Source: Planctomycetota bacterium
GTDB taxonomy: Bacteria; Planctomycetota; B15-G4; JADJEK01
NCBI GenBank assembly: GCA_016709145.1
Contig: JADJEK010000024.1
Location: 62,001 to 126,000, forward strand
DNA: 64,000 bases
Reading direction: 5' to 3'
Part shown: positions 52,153 to 61,071 of the stretch, one piece after another
How the letters are laid out: each line of letters starts with the position of its first letter
How positions within the stretch are numbered: the stretch's first letter is position 1
Position numbers and translations under genes: made by a program
Notes under the pieces: model-generated
What the model saw: only the letters and a program-made list of their open reading frames with translations
Database searches by the model: none
What the model was told of the DNA's origin: nothing

Positions 52153-53000
52153 GCGCGACCGGCGCGACGCGAGCCCGCGACTCCGGGTCGATGCACGCCT
52201 TCGCCTCGCATTGGCCGGAGTACCTGATCGAAGCGTGGGCCCTCGGCACGTTCATGCTTCTCGCGTGCGCGGTGTCGGTCGCGCTCCTGCACGTGGAGTC
52301 CCCGTTGCGCGCGTGGATCGGCGACGGCATCGCGAGTCGCTTCGTCGGCGGGCTCGCGATGGGAGCGACGGCGATCGCGCTGATCACGTCACCGTGGGGC
52401 AAGCGGTCCGGCGCGCATCTGAATCCGGCCGTGACGTTGACGTTCCTGCGGCTCGGACGGATTCGGGCGGCGGACGCCGTGGGTTACGTCGTCGCGCAGT
52501 GCATCGGTGGCGCCGCAGGCGTCGCCGTGGCGCGCGTGCTGTTCGGCGAGGCCGTCGCTGCGCACCCCGTGCGCTACGCGGCGACTCTGCCCGGCGTGTG
52601 GGGAGTCGGAGGCGCCTTCGCCGGAGAGTCCCTCATCGCGTTCGTGATGATGGCGATGGTGCTGACGACGACGCGGGTGCCGCGGCTCGCGCCGTACACG
52701 GGCCATCTCGCGGGTGTGCTCGTCTGCGTGTTCATCACGTTCGAATCGCCGCTCTCGGGCATGAGCATGAACCCCGCGCGCACGATCGCGTCGGCGCTGC
52801 ATGCCGACGCGTGGAGAGGAGCGTGGCTCTATCTCGCCGCTCCGCTGCTTGGGATGCACCTCGCGGCGACGTGGCTCGGTCGGTCTCGGTCGGGCTGCGC
52901 GAAGTTGGTGCACTGCCCGCGCGTGCGGTGCATCTTCTGCGGGCACGAACCTTGCGCGAGTTCGACGACCGCCGCTGCCGTCAGTCCCAGAACGTCGTGA
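52149..53000 (+). CDS. Aquaporin/MIP family channel
   Basis: 283 residues from the ATG overlapping the glucosidase stop (ATGA). Both NPA boxes are present: GAHLNPAVTL and SGMSMNPARTI, on re-entrant loops among six membrane helices. The C-terminal ~40 residues are Cys-rich (CAKLVHCPRVRCIFCGHEPC), a tail also found in a branch of bacterial aquaporins. The last 20 bp overlap the end of the convergent beta-propeller gene. Coupling with the glucosidase suggests a link to osmotic adjustment. Confidence 0.9.
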   Translation: MSATGATRARDSGSMHAFASHWPEYLIEAWALGTFMLLACAVSVALLHVESPLRAWIGDGIASRFVGGLAMGATAIALITSPWGKRSGAHLNPAVTLTFLRLGRIRAADAVGYVVAQCIGGAAGVAVARVLFGEAVAAHPVRYAATLPGVWGVGGAFAGESLIAFVMMAMVLTTTRVPRLAPYTGHLAGVLVCVFITFESPLSGMSMNPARTIASALHADAWRGAWLYLAAPLLGMHLAATWLGRSRSGCAKLVHCPRVRCIFCGHEPCASSTTAAAVSPRTS

Positions 53001-56000
53001 GCGCACCGACCTTCGGCACGCCCGTGATCGCGTTCAGACGGATCCCCGCCGCATTGGCGTCGAGGACCTCGATGCGATCGTCGCCCGGGAACGAGACGTA
53101 CATGCGGTCGGCGTAATTCACCGAGATCGGCGCGCCTTGGACGACGCGCAGGTGCGAGCGGTTGTTCAACGACACGGCGATCGACGACTGCAACCCGGAC
53201 AACGAGCCGAAGTTCGTCGGGATGACGAGCGGGTTGGTGCTGAAGAAGTCCTGCGTGCGGAAGTCCGCGAGCGCGACGTCGAACGGCTGTTGGTCGTTGC
53301 CGCCGTAGTTGAGCTTCTGCCCGAGCGGGACCAGCGGTCCGCCCCAACTCCCGACCGGTTGGAACACGCGGAACGTGAGGTTGCCGAGCGGAGTCTGCGG
53401 ATTGCTCGGCAACGTCCCGAGTCCGACCGGGATCGGCCCGGGCAACGGCAGTTGGTTCACGAACGCGATGCGCGTGACCATCGCCAGGCCGGTCTGCGCG
53501 TCGCGATGCGTGAGGTAGAGCCCGGTCTGCAAGCCCACTTGCGAACCCGCGTACGTGCCGGGGTCGTAGCACGCGCCGCGCATGTTCGAGTACTGCCCGT
53601 CGGCGACCCAGCGGATGTCGTCGAGCCCGTAGCCGGTCGGACCGCCGGGTCCGGACTCGTACACGAGGACTTGCGAACTCTGCTGGCCGATCAGGAAGCC
53701 GAAATAGATGCCGGAGGTCCAGCCGGTCAGGACTTGACGCGGGGTGAGCACGACCTTCCACGGCTTCTTCAGTCCTTGGTCCTTGATCACCTTGCGGAAG
53801 GTCTGCGTCTTCGGGCTCAGGATCGAGACCGCGTTCGCCAACGTGTTGCACACGAACACGTCCTCTCCGTCCTCTTGGCACACGATCGAGCGCGGCCCGT
53901 TCGGTGTCTTCACGCGGTTGATCTCGTCGTGGAAGAACGGGCCGTATGGATCGGTACCGACGATCGACACGGTGTCGTCGCCGTAGTTCGACACGTACAG
54001 GCGACGCAGGTCCGGCGAGAGCGCGAGTCCTTCGGGATCGGGCAACTTGATCGAATCGACGATGCCGAACGTGTTGCTGTTCAACACCGCGACCTTGCCG
54101 CTGTCGCGGTCCGTCACGTAGAGGAAGTTCCCGATCTGCTGTCGCGACGCGAACGCCGCGGGCCCAGCCGAGAACGTCGCGGCTTGAGGTCCGTCGTGCG
54201 GGAACGTCGGGAACCGATCGCCGAAGCCGCCGGATGGCGACGCGTTGTGGATCAGGTGCAGGCGCCCGGGCAGCGCGCCGATCGCAGGGAACACTTCCGC
54301 TCCCTCGATCACGAACGCGGGCTTCAACAAGCCGACCTTGTTGAACGCCACGTCGACCGGCGGCAAGCCCACGGCGAGCTGCAGCGGCGGAGGGTTCGGC
54401 ACCGGCGGATCGGAGATCGAGTTGCGGTTCATCACGTTGCCGTTCACGACCGACTGATGGAACGCGGACGCCGCCGCGGGGTTCTGCGTGTCGAAGAACA
54501 GCGTGTCGAGGAAGTCGCCGATCGCGACGTCACCGACCGATCCGATCGCGGGCGCGCGCGTGAGTCGCGCGTCACCCTTCGAGTTGCGGACCACGGTCTC
54601 GAATCCCGATGGGAACAGCGAGTTCGGATTGCCGCCGGCGGCCGTCGAGCCCGTGGAGCCTTCGTTCACGCCGGGGATCGGTGTCGGTCCGCCGAGATGG
54701 CCGGGAGGGTTGTTCCCGAGTCCGATCGGCGCGGTCGGCAACGCGGGAGGCGTCGCTGCGATCTGACCCGGATCGCCGAACGTGTTCGGATTGCATCCGA
54801 ACGACGCGGAGCCCGGCAACGTGGCCCCGGTCGCGCACGACGCGGCCCAGAACAGATTGGTGACCAGTAACACCTTCGACGTGGCCGGGTCGTTGGTCTC
54901 GTAGCCGCTGCCGTCGAGGTTCACGACGCCGAGTCCCGTTCCCGACAGCGGAGTGAAGTACAGAGCCTGCGGCGAAACCGGCGCGTTCACGAACGCCTGC
55001 GTGCCGCCGGTGTGGAACGACGTCGACGCCGAGGCCGCGTCGTCGAACGGCACGTCGTACAGCGACGTCGGCGCCGAGCTCCACGTCGGATTCGCGACAT
55101 CGGCCGTCGGTCCGGTGTTCTGCGAGATGCGGAGCGCGGTCAACGTGACGTCGACGTCGCCTTGCAGGTCGAGCAGCGGTTCGACCACGTACTCCGACAG
55201 GTTGTTCGGATTGATCGGGCGCGCGTCGAAGGGAACGTTGAACGAGGTGACGCCATTGGGCGAAGCCGTCATCGCGAAGTTCGGGAACAACGGCACGAGC
55301 AAGTTGTTCGGGTTCGGCACCGCGTTGAGGTTGCCGCTGTAGAGCCACGGGATCGGCGGATTGGCGGCGTTGAACGCGTTCGCGAACGCTGCCGACATCC
55401 CGACCGACTGTGGCACCGTCGGTTCGGAGAACGCCACGACGTAGCGCGAGAAGCTGTGCACGACATCGAGACCCGCGAGCGTCGTCTGTGCCGGGGTCAG
55501 CGGCGACTTCGCGCTCACCGCCGTGACGGTCAGCGTTCCAGGAGCGCGCGGCAAACCGTTCGCGTCGCCGACCTTCAACACCCAGAAGCCGTTCACGGTG
55601 ATGTTCTTCACCTTGCGCAGGCGGATGCGGATCTCGTTCACCGACGCCGGCACCGTTTGCGGATCGCCGGCGGTCCCTCCGAACGCCGCGATCGACGTCA
55701 TCTCGGTGTCGGTCGGAAGCGTCGCCACGTAGGTCAGGTGGTTCTTCCCGACGAGGACGTTCTTGCCGTTCTCGTCCAGCCATTGCGGGAAGCCGACGGT
55801 GTTGAACACCTTCACGTTGAACGGATCACGCCCGTTGATGACGGGGATGCCGGCGACGTGATTCCCGTCCTGGTCCGTGATCTCGAGATTCGGCGTGAGG
55901 TACGAGGTCGCGGCGTACTGCGCGTTCACGCGGACCAAGGACTTGCGCGTCTTGGCCGAGTGGATCGCGAACGGGAACGTGATGCGGATGAACTGATTCA

Positions 56001-56292
56001 CGCCGTTCGCGGTCGGCGGCAACGTCGGCGGCAAGTTCACGACACCGAAGCGATCCGTGGCCGGATCGAATCGATACGCGTCGTTCGCTTGCGCCTCCGT
56101 GCGCGACACGACCTGGCCGAGGTCGAACGGATGGTCGAGGTCGACCACCTTGCTCGCGGCGATCACGATGACCGGGTCGTTTTGTCCGCCGCCCGGCTTG
56201 TTCGCGAACCCACTGTTCCCGGCCGCGACCGCCGACGACGCCACGAACACGAAAGCGCCGACGGCGCCGACGAGACGCTGCACTGAACGCAT
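52981..56292 (-). CDS. Large secreted YVTN-type beta-propeller protein, copy 1
   Basis: 1103 residues from the ATG at 56292, with a signal peptide ending near AVAA and then GFANKPGGG. The N-terminal ~550 residues hold Ig-like beta regions including ITDQDGNHVAGIPVINGRDP. The middle is Gly/Pro-rich with NPNTFGDPG and HLGGPTPIPGVNEG. From about residue 690 a propeller begins: IGNFLYVTDRDSGKVAVLN, LALSPDLRRLYVSNYGDDTV and more. It closes with MYVSFPGDDRIEVLDAN. Likely a cell-surface or extracellular structural protein. Its paralogue lies directly upstream at 56572-59874. Confidence 0.88.
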   Translation of the reverse strand: MRSVQRLVGAVGAFVFVASSAVAAGNSGFANKPGGGQNDPVIVIAASKVVDLDHPFDLGQVVSRTEAQANDAYRFDPATDRFGVVNLPPTLPPTANGVNQFIRITFPFAIHSAKTRKSLVRVNAQYAATSYLTPNLEITDQDGNHVAGIPVINGRDPFNVKVFNTVGFPQWLDENGKNVLVGKNHLTYVATLPTDTEMTSIAAFGGTAGDPQTVPASVNEIRIRLRKVKNITVNGFWVLKVGDANGLPRAPGTLTVTAVSAKSPLTPAQTTLAGLDVVHSFSRYVVAFSEPTVPQSVGMSAAFANAFNAANPPIPWLYSGNLNAVPNPNNLLVPLFPNFAMTASPNGVTSFNVPFDARPINPNNLSEYVVEPLLDLQGDVDVTLTALRISQNTGPTADVANPTWSSAPTSLYDVPFDDAASASTSFHTGGTQAFVNAPVSPQALYFTPLSGTGLGVVNLDGSGYETNDPATSKVLLVTNLFWAASCATGATLPGSASFGCNPNTFGDPGQIAATPPALPTAPIGLGNNPPGHLGGPTPIPGVNEGSTGSTAAGGNPNSLFPSGFETVVRNSKGDARLTRAPAIGSVGDVAIGDFLDTLFFDTQNPAAASAFHQSVVNGNVMNRNSISDPPVPNPPPLQLAVGLPPVDVAFNKVGLLKPAFVIEGAEVFPAIGALPGRLHLIHNASPSGGFGDRFPTFPHDGPQAATFSAGPAAFASRQQIGNFLYVTDRDSGKVAVLNSNTFGIVDSIKLPDPEGLALSPDLRRLYVSNYGDDTVSIVGTDPYGPFFHDEINRVKTPNGPRSIVCQEDGEDVFVCNTLANAVSILSPKTQTFRKVIKDQGLKKPWKVVLTPRQVLTGWTSGIYFGFLIGQQSSQVLVYESGPGGPTGYGLDDIRWVADGQYSNMRGACYDPGTYAGSQVGLQTGLYLTHRDAQTGLAMVTRIAFVNQLPLPGPIPVGLGTLPSNPQTPLGNLTFRVFQPVGSWGGPLVPLGQKLNYGGNDQQPFDVALADFRTQDFFSTNPLVIPTNFGSLSGLQSSIAVSLNNRSHLRVVQGAPISVNYADRMYVSFPGDDRIEVLDANAAGIRLNAITGVPKVGALTTFWD

Positions 56293-56507
56293 GAGCGTTC
56301 CCCTCGCGCAGGTGGTCCACCTGTCGCGACCGTTGGCGGCGCGAATCCCTGCTGCTCGACGTCGCGCCGTGTCTTCCCGAACCGGTCGCTGGGGATCCTG
56401 TCAGGTGGTGCCCTTTTCCCTGGGGATCCCCGCTCCACGTCCTCGACTCTCGCTCTCGACACGGCGGACTCTAGAGCGTCGGGATCCACGAAGGGAAGAG
56501 CGCACAA

Positions 56508-56538
56508 GCGGGTGCCCGGCATTTCGCCGGACACCCGC
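56508..56538 (-). terminator. Hairpin after the copy 2 beta-propeller gene
   Basis: The arms gcgggtgcccggc (56508-56520) and gccggacacccgc (56526-56538) pair over 13 bp with one mismatch around a 5-nt loop. It is 33 bp past the stop of the gene at 56572. No T-run follows, so it may work as a stabilising or Rho-assisted terminator. Confidence 0.6.
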
Positions 56539-56571
56539 CTGTGGGACTTCGTCGGAACGTGGTGGGGACGA

Positions 56572-59500
56572 TCAGTCCCAGAACGTCGTCAGCGAGGCGA
56601 CGCGCGGGACACCCGTGATCGTGTTCAGCTTGATGCCCGCGTTGTTCGCGTCGAGCACTTCGATCAGGTCGTCACCGGGGAACGACACGTACATGCGGTC
56701 CGCGTAGTTCGCCTGGATCGGCGCGCCCTGGACGATGCGGATCGGCGAGCGGTTGTTCATGCTCACGGCGTTCGCCGACTGCAGACCCGTCAACGAACCG
56801 AAGTTCGTCGGCGTCACCAGCGGATTGCTGCTGAAGAAGTCCTGCGTGCGGAAGTCGGCCAGCGCCACGTCGTACGGCGATTGATCCTGGCCGCCGTAGT
56901 TCAAGCGCTGGTTGAACGGGACCAGCGGTCCGCCCCACGTACCGACCTTCGTGAACGCGCGGTCCGTCGCCGACGCGGTGTTGCCCGCGAGCTTCAGGAT
57001 CGGCTGCGGTCCCGGAGCCGGCTGCTGTGAAGTGAACGCGATACGGCTCACCATCGGCATGCCCGTGTCCGGATCGCGGTGGGCGACGTAGACGCCACCC
57101 GACATGCCGACCACGGCGCCCGGATACGAGCCCGGGTCGTAGCAGCCGCCGCGGATGTCCTTGTACGTGCCCGTCGACACCCAGCGCACGTCGTCGAACC
57201 CGATGCCGGTCGTGCCGGACGGGCCCGACTCGTACACGACGACCTGCTCCGACTGGTTGCAGAGGATGTAACCGAAGTAGATGCCTGCGGTCCAACCGGT
57301 CAGCAGTTGCCGCGGCGTGAGCACCGCGCGCACGGGGCGCTTGATGTTCGCGTCGCTGATCGTCTTGCGAACCGTCTGCGTGACCGGGCTCAGGATCGAG
57401 ATCGAGTTGCCCAGGTAGTTGCAGATGAAGACGTCTTCGCCGTCGGTCTGCGCGGAGACCGCACGCGGCCCGTTCGCCGTCTTGAGCCGGTTGATCTCTT
57501 CGTGGAAGAACGGGCCGAACGGGTCGGTGCCGATGATCGACACGGTGTCGTCGCCGTAGTTCGTCACGTAGAGGCGGCGCAGGTCGGGCGAGAGTCCGAG
57601 GCCTTCGGGGTCCGGCAACTTGATCGAGTCGATGATCGAGAAGTTGTTGCTGTTCAGGACCTGAACTTTGCCCTGGTCGCGATCGGTCACGTACAGGAAG
57701 TTGCCGATCTGCTGACGCGAACCGAACGCGGCCGGTCCAGCGGTGAAGCTGGCCTTCTGCGGTCCGGCTTGCGCGATCGTCGGGAAGCGATCGCCCTGTC
57801 CGAAGCTCGGAGCGGTGTTCTGGAGCAGGTGGATCCTGCCGAAGAACGACTGGATCGCGGGGAAGACTTCGGAGCCTTCGATCACGAACGCGGGCTTCAA
57901 CAGGTCCTGCTTCGAGAACACCACGTCGACCGGCGGCAACCCGACTTGGAACGCGAGCGGCGGCGGGTTCGGCGTCGGCGGGTCCGAGATCGAGTTGCGG
58001 TTCAACGCGGTGCCGTTCAGCGAGCCGTGCAGGCCGTTTGCCGCGAACGGGTTCGTGGTGTCGAAGAACAGCGTGTCGAGGAAGTCGCCGATGGCGACGT
58101 CGCCGATGGAGCCGACCTTCGGCGAGCGCACGAGGCGCGGATCACCCGACGACGTCTTGACCACGGTCTCGAAGCCCGAGCCGAAGAACGTGTTCGGGTT
58201 GCCCTGCGCGGCGGTCGAGCCCGTCGAGCCTTCGTTGATGCCCGGCAGCGGCGTTGGTCCGCCGAGGTGACCGACGGGGTTGTTGCCGAGTCCGACGGGG
58301 GCAGTGGGCGGGATGTACGCCAGCGGCGGACCAACCACCAGCGTTCCCGTGTCGCCGAACGTGTTCGGATTGCATCCGAGCAACGAGGCGCCAGGCGGAG
58401 CGACGCTCGTCGTGCAGGTCGACAACGCGATGAGGTTCGTGAGCAGCAGGACCTTCGACGTCGCCGGGTCGTTCGTCTCGAACCCGTTGCCGTCGAGGTT
58501 GATCGCGCCCATGCCCGTGCCGGAGAGGCAGTTGTAGTAGATCGCCTGCGGCGCGACGGGAGCGTTCGTGAAGGTCTTCTTGCCCGACGAGTGGAACGTC
58601 GCCGTGGCGGTCGCGGCGTCGTCGAACTGCGCGTTGTAGAGCGTCGTCGGCACCGACTTCATCGTCGGGTTGGTGGGGTCGTTGGTCGGCCACGTCAGGG
58701 CCGACAGGCGAATGCCCACCACGTTCACGTCGAGATCCGGCGGGACCTCGACGAGCGGGTCGATGACGTACTCGGAGAAGTTGTTCGGGTTGATCGGACG
58801 GATGTCCGTCGGCACCACGATGCCGGTCAGGTTGTTCGGCGTCGCCGTCAGGATCATGCCGTTGACGATGCTGACCAACAGGTCGTTCGGATTCGGCACC
58901 AGGCCGGTGTTGCCGTTGTAGAGCAGCGGGATGATCGGGTTCGACGCGTTGAACTTCTCGACGTAGTCGGCCGAGAAACCGACCGAGCGCGGCACGACCG
59001 GCTCCGAGAACCGGACGACGTAGCGGGAGAAGCTCTCGACGACCGGGTCGCCGGCCAGCGAGAGCTGGGCCGGAACGACGGGCGACTTGGGTTCCACGTT
59101 CGTGATCGTCAGCGTGCCGGCTGCCTTCGGCAGTCCCGCGCCGTCACCGATCTTCAGCACCCAGAAGCCGTTGATGATCGTCTTGCCGACCTTGTGGATG
59201 CGGACGCGGATCTCGTTCACGCCGGCGTCGACGGTCTCCGGGTCGCCGGTCGTGCCGCCGAACGCTGCGACCGACTGCACTTCGGTGTCGGTCGGCAGCG
59301 ATGCGATGTAGGCCAGACGGTTCTTGCCGACGAGCTGGTTCTTACCGCTCGAGTCGAGCCACTGCGGGAAGCCGACGGTGTTGAACACCTTCACGTTGAA
59401 CGGGTCGCGGCCGTTGATGACCGGGATGCCGGAGATGTGGTTGCCGTTCTGATCCGTGATCTCGATGTTCGACGTCAGGTACGACGTCGCGGCGGTCGTC

Positions 59501-59874
59501 GCGCTGACCTTGACCAGCGACTTACGGACCTTCTTCGAGTGGATCGCGAACGGGAACGTGATGCGGATGAACTGGTTCACGCCGGCGGCGGTCGGCGGGA
59601 TCGTCGGCAGTTGCTGGTTGACCTTGAACGTGTCCGAAACCGCGTCGAATCGGAACGCGTCGTTGAGCTGCGATTCCGTGCGGGTGAACGACTGCCCGAG
59701 GTTGAACGGCTGCAGCGGATCGACGGTCCTGCTGGCGTCGATCTGGATGATCGGGTCGTTGAACCCGCCACCCGGCTTGTTGGCGAAACCGTTGCCGCCT
59801 GCCAGCGCGACCGAAGTCCCGACCAAAGCCAGGCAGGTTGACGAAACGACGACGCGGAGGTGCCGTGTGCCCAT
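56572..59874 (-). CDS. Large secreted YVTN-type beta-propeller protein, copy 2
   Basis: 1100 residues from the ATG at 59874, with a signal peptide. It aligns end to end with the 52981-56292 protein: shared GFANKPGGG, GIPVINGRDPFNVKVFNT, LGGPTPLPGINEGSTGS, SPDLRRLYVTNYGDDTVSI and a LTTFWD C-terminus. Divergence is spread along the whole length, so this is an old tandem duplication, unlike the 3' exchange in the FG-GAP pair. A 279-bp gap with a hairpin separates the two, so each may have its own promoter. Confidence 0.88.
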   Translation of the reverse strand: MGTRHLRVVVSSTCLALVGTSVALAGGNGFANKPGGGFNDPIIQIDASRTVDPLQPFNLGQSFTRTESQLNDAFRFDAVSDTFKVNQQLPTIPPTAAGVNQFIRITFPFAIHSKKVRKSLVKVSATTAATSYLTSNIEITDQNGNHISGIPVINGRDPFNVKVFNTVGFPQWLDSSGKNQLVGKNRLAYIASLPTDTEVQSVAAFGGTTGDPETVDAGVNEIRVRIHKVGKTIINGFWVLKIGDGAGLPKAAGTLTITNVEPKSPVVPAQLSLAGDPVVESFSRYVVRFSEPVVPRSVGFSADYVEKFNASNPIIPLLYNGNTGLVPNPNDLLVSIVNGMILTATPNNLTGIVVPTDIRPINPNNFSEYVIDPLVEVPPDLDVNVVGIRLSALTWPTNDPTNPTMKSVPTTLYNAQFDDAATATATFHSSGKKTFTNAPVAPQAIYYNCLSGTGMGAINLDGNGFETNDPATSKVLLLTNLIALSTCTTSVAPPGASLLGCNPNTFGDTGTLVVGPPLAYIPPTAPVGLGNNPVGHLGGPTPLPGINEGSTGSTAAQGNPNTFFGSGFETVVKTSSGDPRLVRSPKVGSIGDVAIGDFLDTLFFDTTNPFAANGLHGSLNGTALNRNSISDPPTPNPPPLAFQVGLPPVDVVFSKQDLLKPAFVIEGSEVFPAIQSFFGRIHLLQNTAPSFGQGDRFPTIAQAGPQKASFTAGPAAFGSRQQIGNFLYVTDRDQGKVQVLNSNNFSIIDSIKLPDPEGLGLSPDLRRLYVTNYGDDTVSIIGTDPFGPFFHEEINRLKTANGPRAVSAQTDGEDVFICNYLGNSISILSPVTQTVRKTISDANIKRPVRAVLTPRQLLTGWTAGIYFGYILCNQSEQVVVYESGPSGTTGIGFDDVRWVSTGTYKDIRGGCYDPGSYPGAVVGMSGGVYVAHRDPDTGMPMVSRIAFTSQQPAPGPQPILKLAGNTASATDRAFTKVGTWGGPLVPFNQRLNYGGQDQSPYDVALADFRTQDFFSSNPLVTPTNFGSLTGLQSANAVSMNNRSPIRIVQGAPIQANYADRMYVSFPGDDLIEVLDANNAGIKLNTITGVPRVASLTTFWD

Positions 59875-60204
59875 CGGCGCTCCTCTTTCGAGAGAGAGTT
59901 GAACTGTCGGTCCTAGGACCTCGCGTCGCGACGCAGGCCGATGTTCTGGGGAGAGACGGCTGGCGCACGCGCTTCGAGGCGATCGTCTTGCATCACGCCG
60001 GGACGCGCTGCAGAAGGGAGACGATCCAAGCGGAGTCTATTGCAAGGTCCTTGTGCCGGAAACCCGGCGGCCCACGGAAATGTGAAAACGGATTGAAGGA
60101 ATCTTTCAATTGCGACACGGGCCCGACCTCGGCTGAAGTGGGGGCTCACAGGCGCTCTTCCAACACGTGCGCGCGGTGACTGCTACGGGAGTGTCGGCGA
60201 ACCG
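59875..60204. other. 330-bp divergent intergenic region with an AT-rich palindrome, no gene seen
   Basis: The region separates the start of the secreted propeller gene from the start of the Crp/Fnr gene. It contains an imperfect palindrome at 60092-60110 (attgaa, 7 nt, ttcaat) in one of the few AT-rich stretches of the window. This is a plausible operator or promoter area. No ORF here looks coding. Confidence 0.5.
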
Positions 60205-60888
60205 ATGGACGAACGCGAACGCACGCGGCGACTGACGGAAGTTCCTCCCCTGCGCGGACTCGCGCCGGCGGTGCTCGATCGCCTGTCGAAGTCGTCACGC
60301 GAGGTCCATCTCCAGCGAGGAGAGTGCCTGTTCCGCGAAGGCGACCCCTGCCGCGCGTTCTTCGTCATCGTCCAGGGTGGCATCACGCTGTTCCGCCCGG
60401 TGCCCGACGGACGCATCCAGGTGCTGCGCCGGTTGCGTCCGGGCCAGATGTTCGCCGAAGCCGCGCTGCTGACGATGACGAGCTACCCCGTTCACGCCGA
60501 GGCGAACGAAGCCGAGACCTCCGTGATCGAAGTCGACGGACGCGTGTTCCTCGAGCTGTTCCGCAGCGATCCGCACGTCGCAGCGGCGATGGTCGCATCG
60601 CTGTCGAACTGGCTGCTGCAGCTCGTCGACCGCATCGACGAACTGTCCATCGCGAACGCTGGAGCGCGCCTCGCCCGCCACCTGCTGCGGCGGCCGTCGC
60701 GGGCGACCAAAGCCGGCTTCCAGGTCGACTTGGGCCAGTCGAAGCGCGAGCTTGCCGAGCAGCTCGCGATCACGCCGGAGACGTTCTCGCGGTTGTTGAA
60801 GAAGTGGAAAGAGGCGGGCTGGGTCGAGAGCGACGGGAAGAGCGTCACGATCCGCGATGCCGAGGCGCTCGAGCGCGAAGGGGAGTGA
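60205..60888 (+). CDS. Crp/Fnr-family regulator (DNR-like)
   Basis: 227 residues from the ATG at 60205. The N-terminal cyclic-nucleotide-binding-like barrel is clear (LQRGECLFREGDPCRAFFVI, then RPGQMFAEAALLT). The dimer helix at about residues 115-150 and the C-terminal winged helix (SKRELAEQLAITPETFSRLLKKW) follow. It lacks the N-terminal Cys cluster of oxygen-sensing FNR, so it resembles DNR/NNR-type regulators that respond to nitric oxide. The adjacent NO reductase gene and the TTGAC-N4-GTCAA site support that role. Confidence 0.88.
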   Translation: MDERERTRRLTEVPPLRGLAPAVLDRLSKSSREVHLQRGECLFREGDPCRAFFVIVQGGITLFRPVPDGRIQVLRRLRPGQMFAEAALLTMTSYPVHAEANEAETSVIEVDGRVFLELFRSDPHVAAAMVASLSNWLLQLVDRIDELSIANAGARLARHLLRRPSRATKAGFQVDLGQSKRELAEQLAITPETFSRLLKKWKEAGWVESDGKSVTIRDAEALEREGE

Positions 60889-60890
60889 GG

Positions 60891-60913
60891 GGCGACCGAC
60901 CGCTTCGGTCGCC
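60891..60913 (+). terminator. Hairpin after the Crp/Fnr gene
   Basis: ggcgaccg (60891-60898) pairs with cggtcgcc (60906-60913) around a 7-nt loop, starting 3 bp after the stop codon. No T-run follows. It would separate the regulator transcript from the reductase. Confidence 0.55.
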
Positions 60914-60985
60914 GTAGCCCCGCTTCTGGGGGGACGAAGCCGGCCCGTCGGAATCCGGCGCGCGCGCCACGCGATTTCGGCCGCC

Positions 60986-60999
60986 TTGACATCGGTCAA
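60986..60999 (+). promoter_or_regulatory. FNR/DNR-like operator TTGAC-ATCG-GTCAA upstream of the NO reductase
   Basis: A perfect 5+5 inverted repeat with a 4-bp spacer, close to the FNR/DNR consensus TTGAT-N4-ATCAA. It is centred about 80 bp upstream of the reductase ATG, a position suited to class II activation by the regulator encoded at 60205. Confidence 0.75.
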
Positions 61000-61071
61000 G
61001 GAGCCGCGCGACCGGACGGGCGATGGTGTCCGCAGAAGCGCCGGCAAGGCACCGGCGCCGCGGAGGCTCTC

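Noticed and set aside
60092..60110. Second FNR/DNR box
   Set aside because: The half-sites attgaa and ttcaat are 7 bp apart, not 4, so the spacing is wrong for FNR. Noted only as a palindrome.
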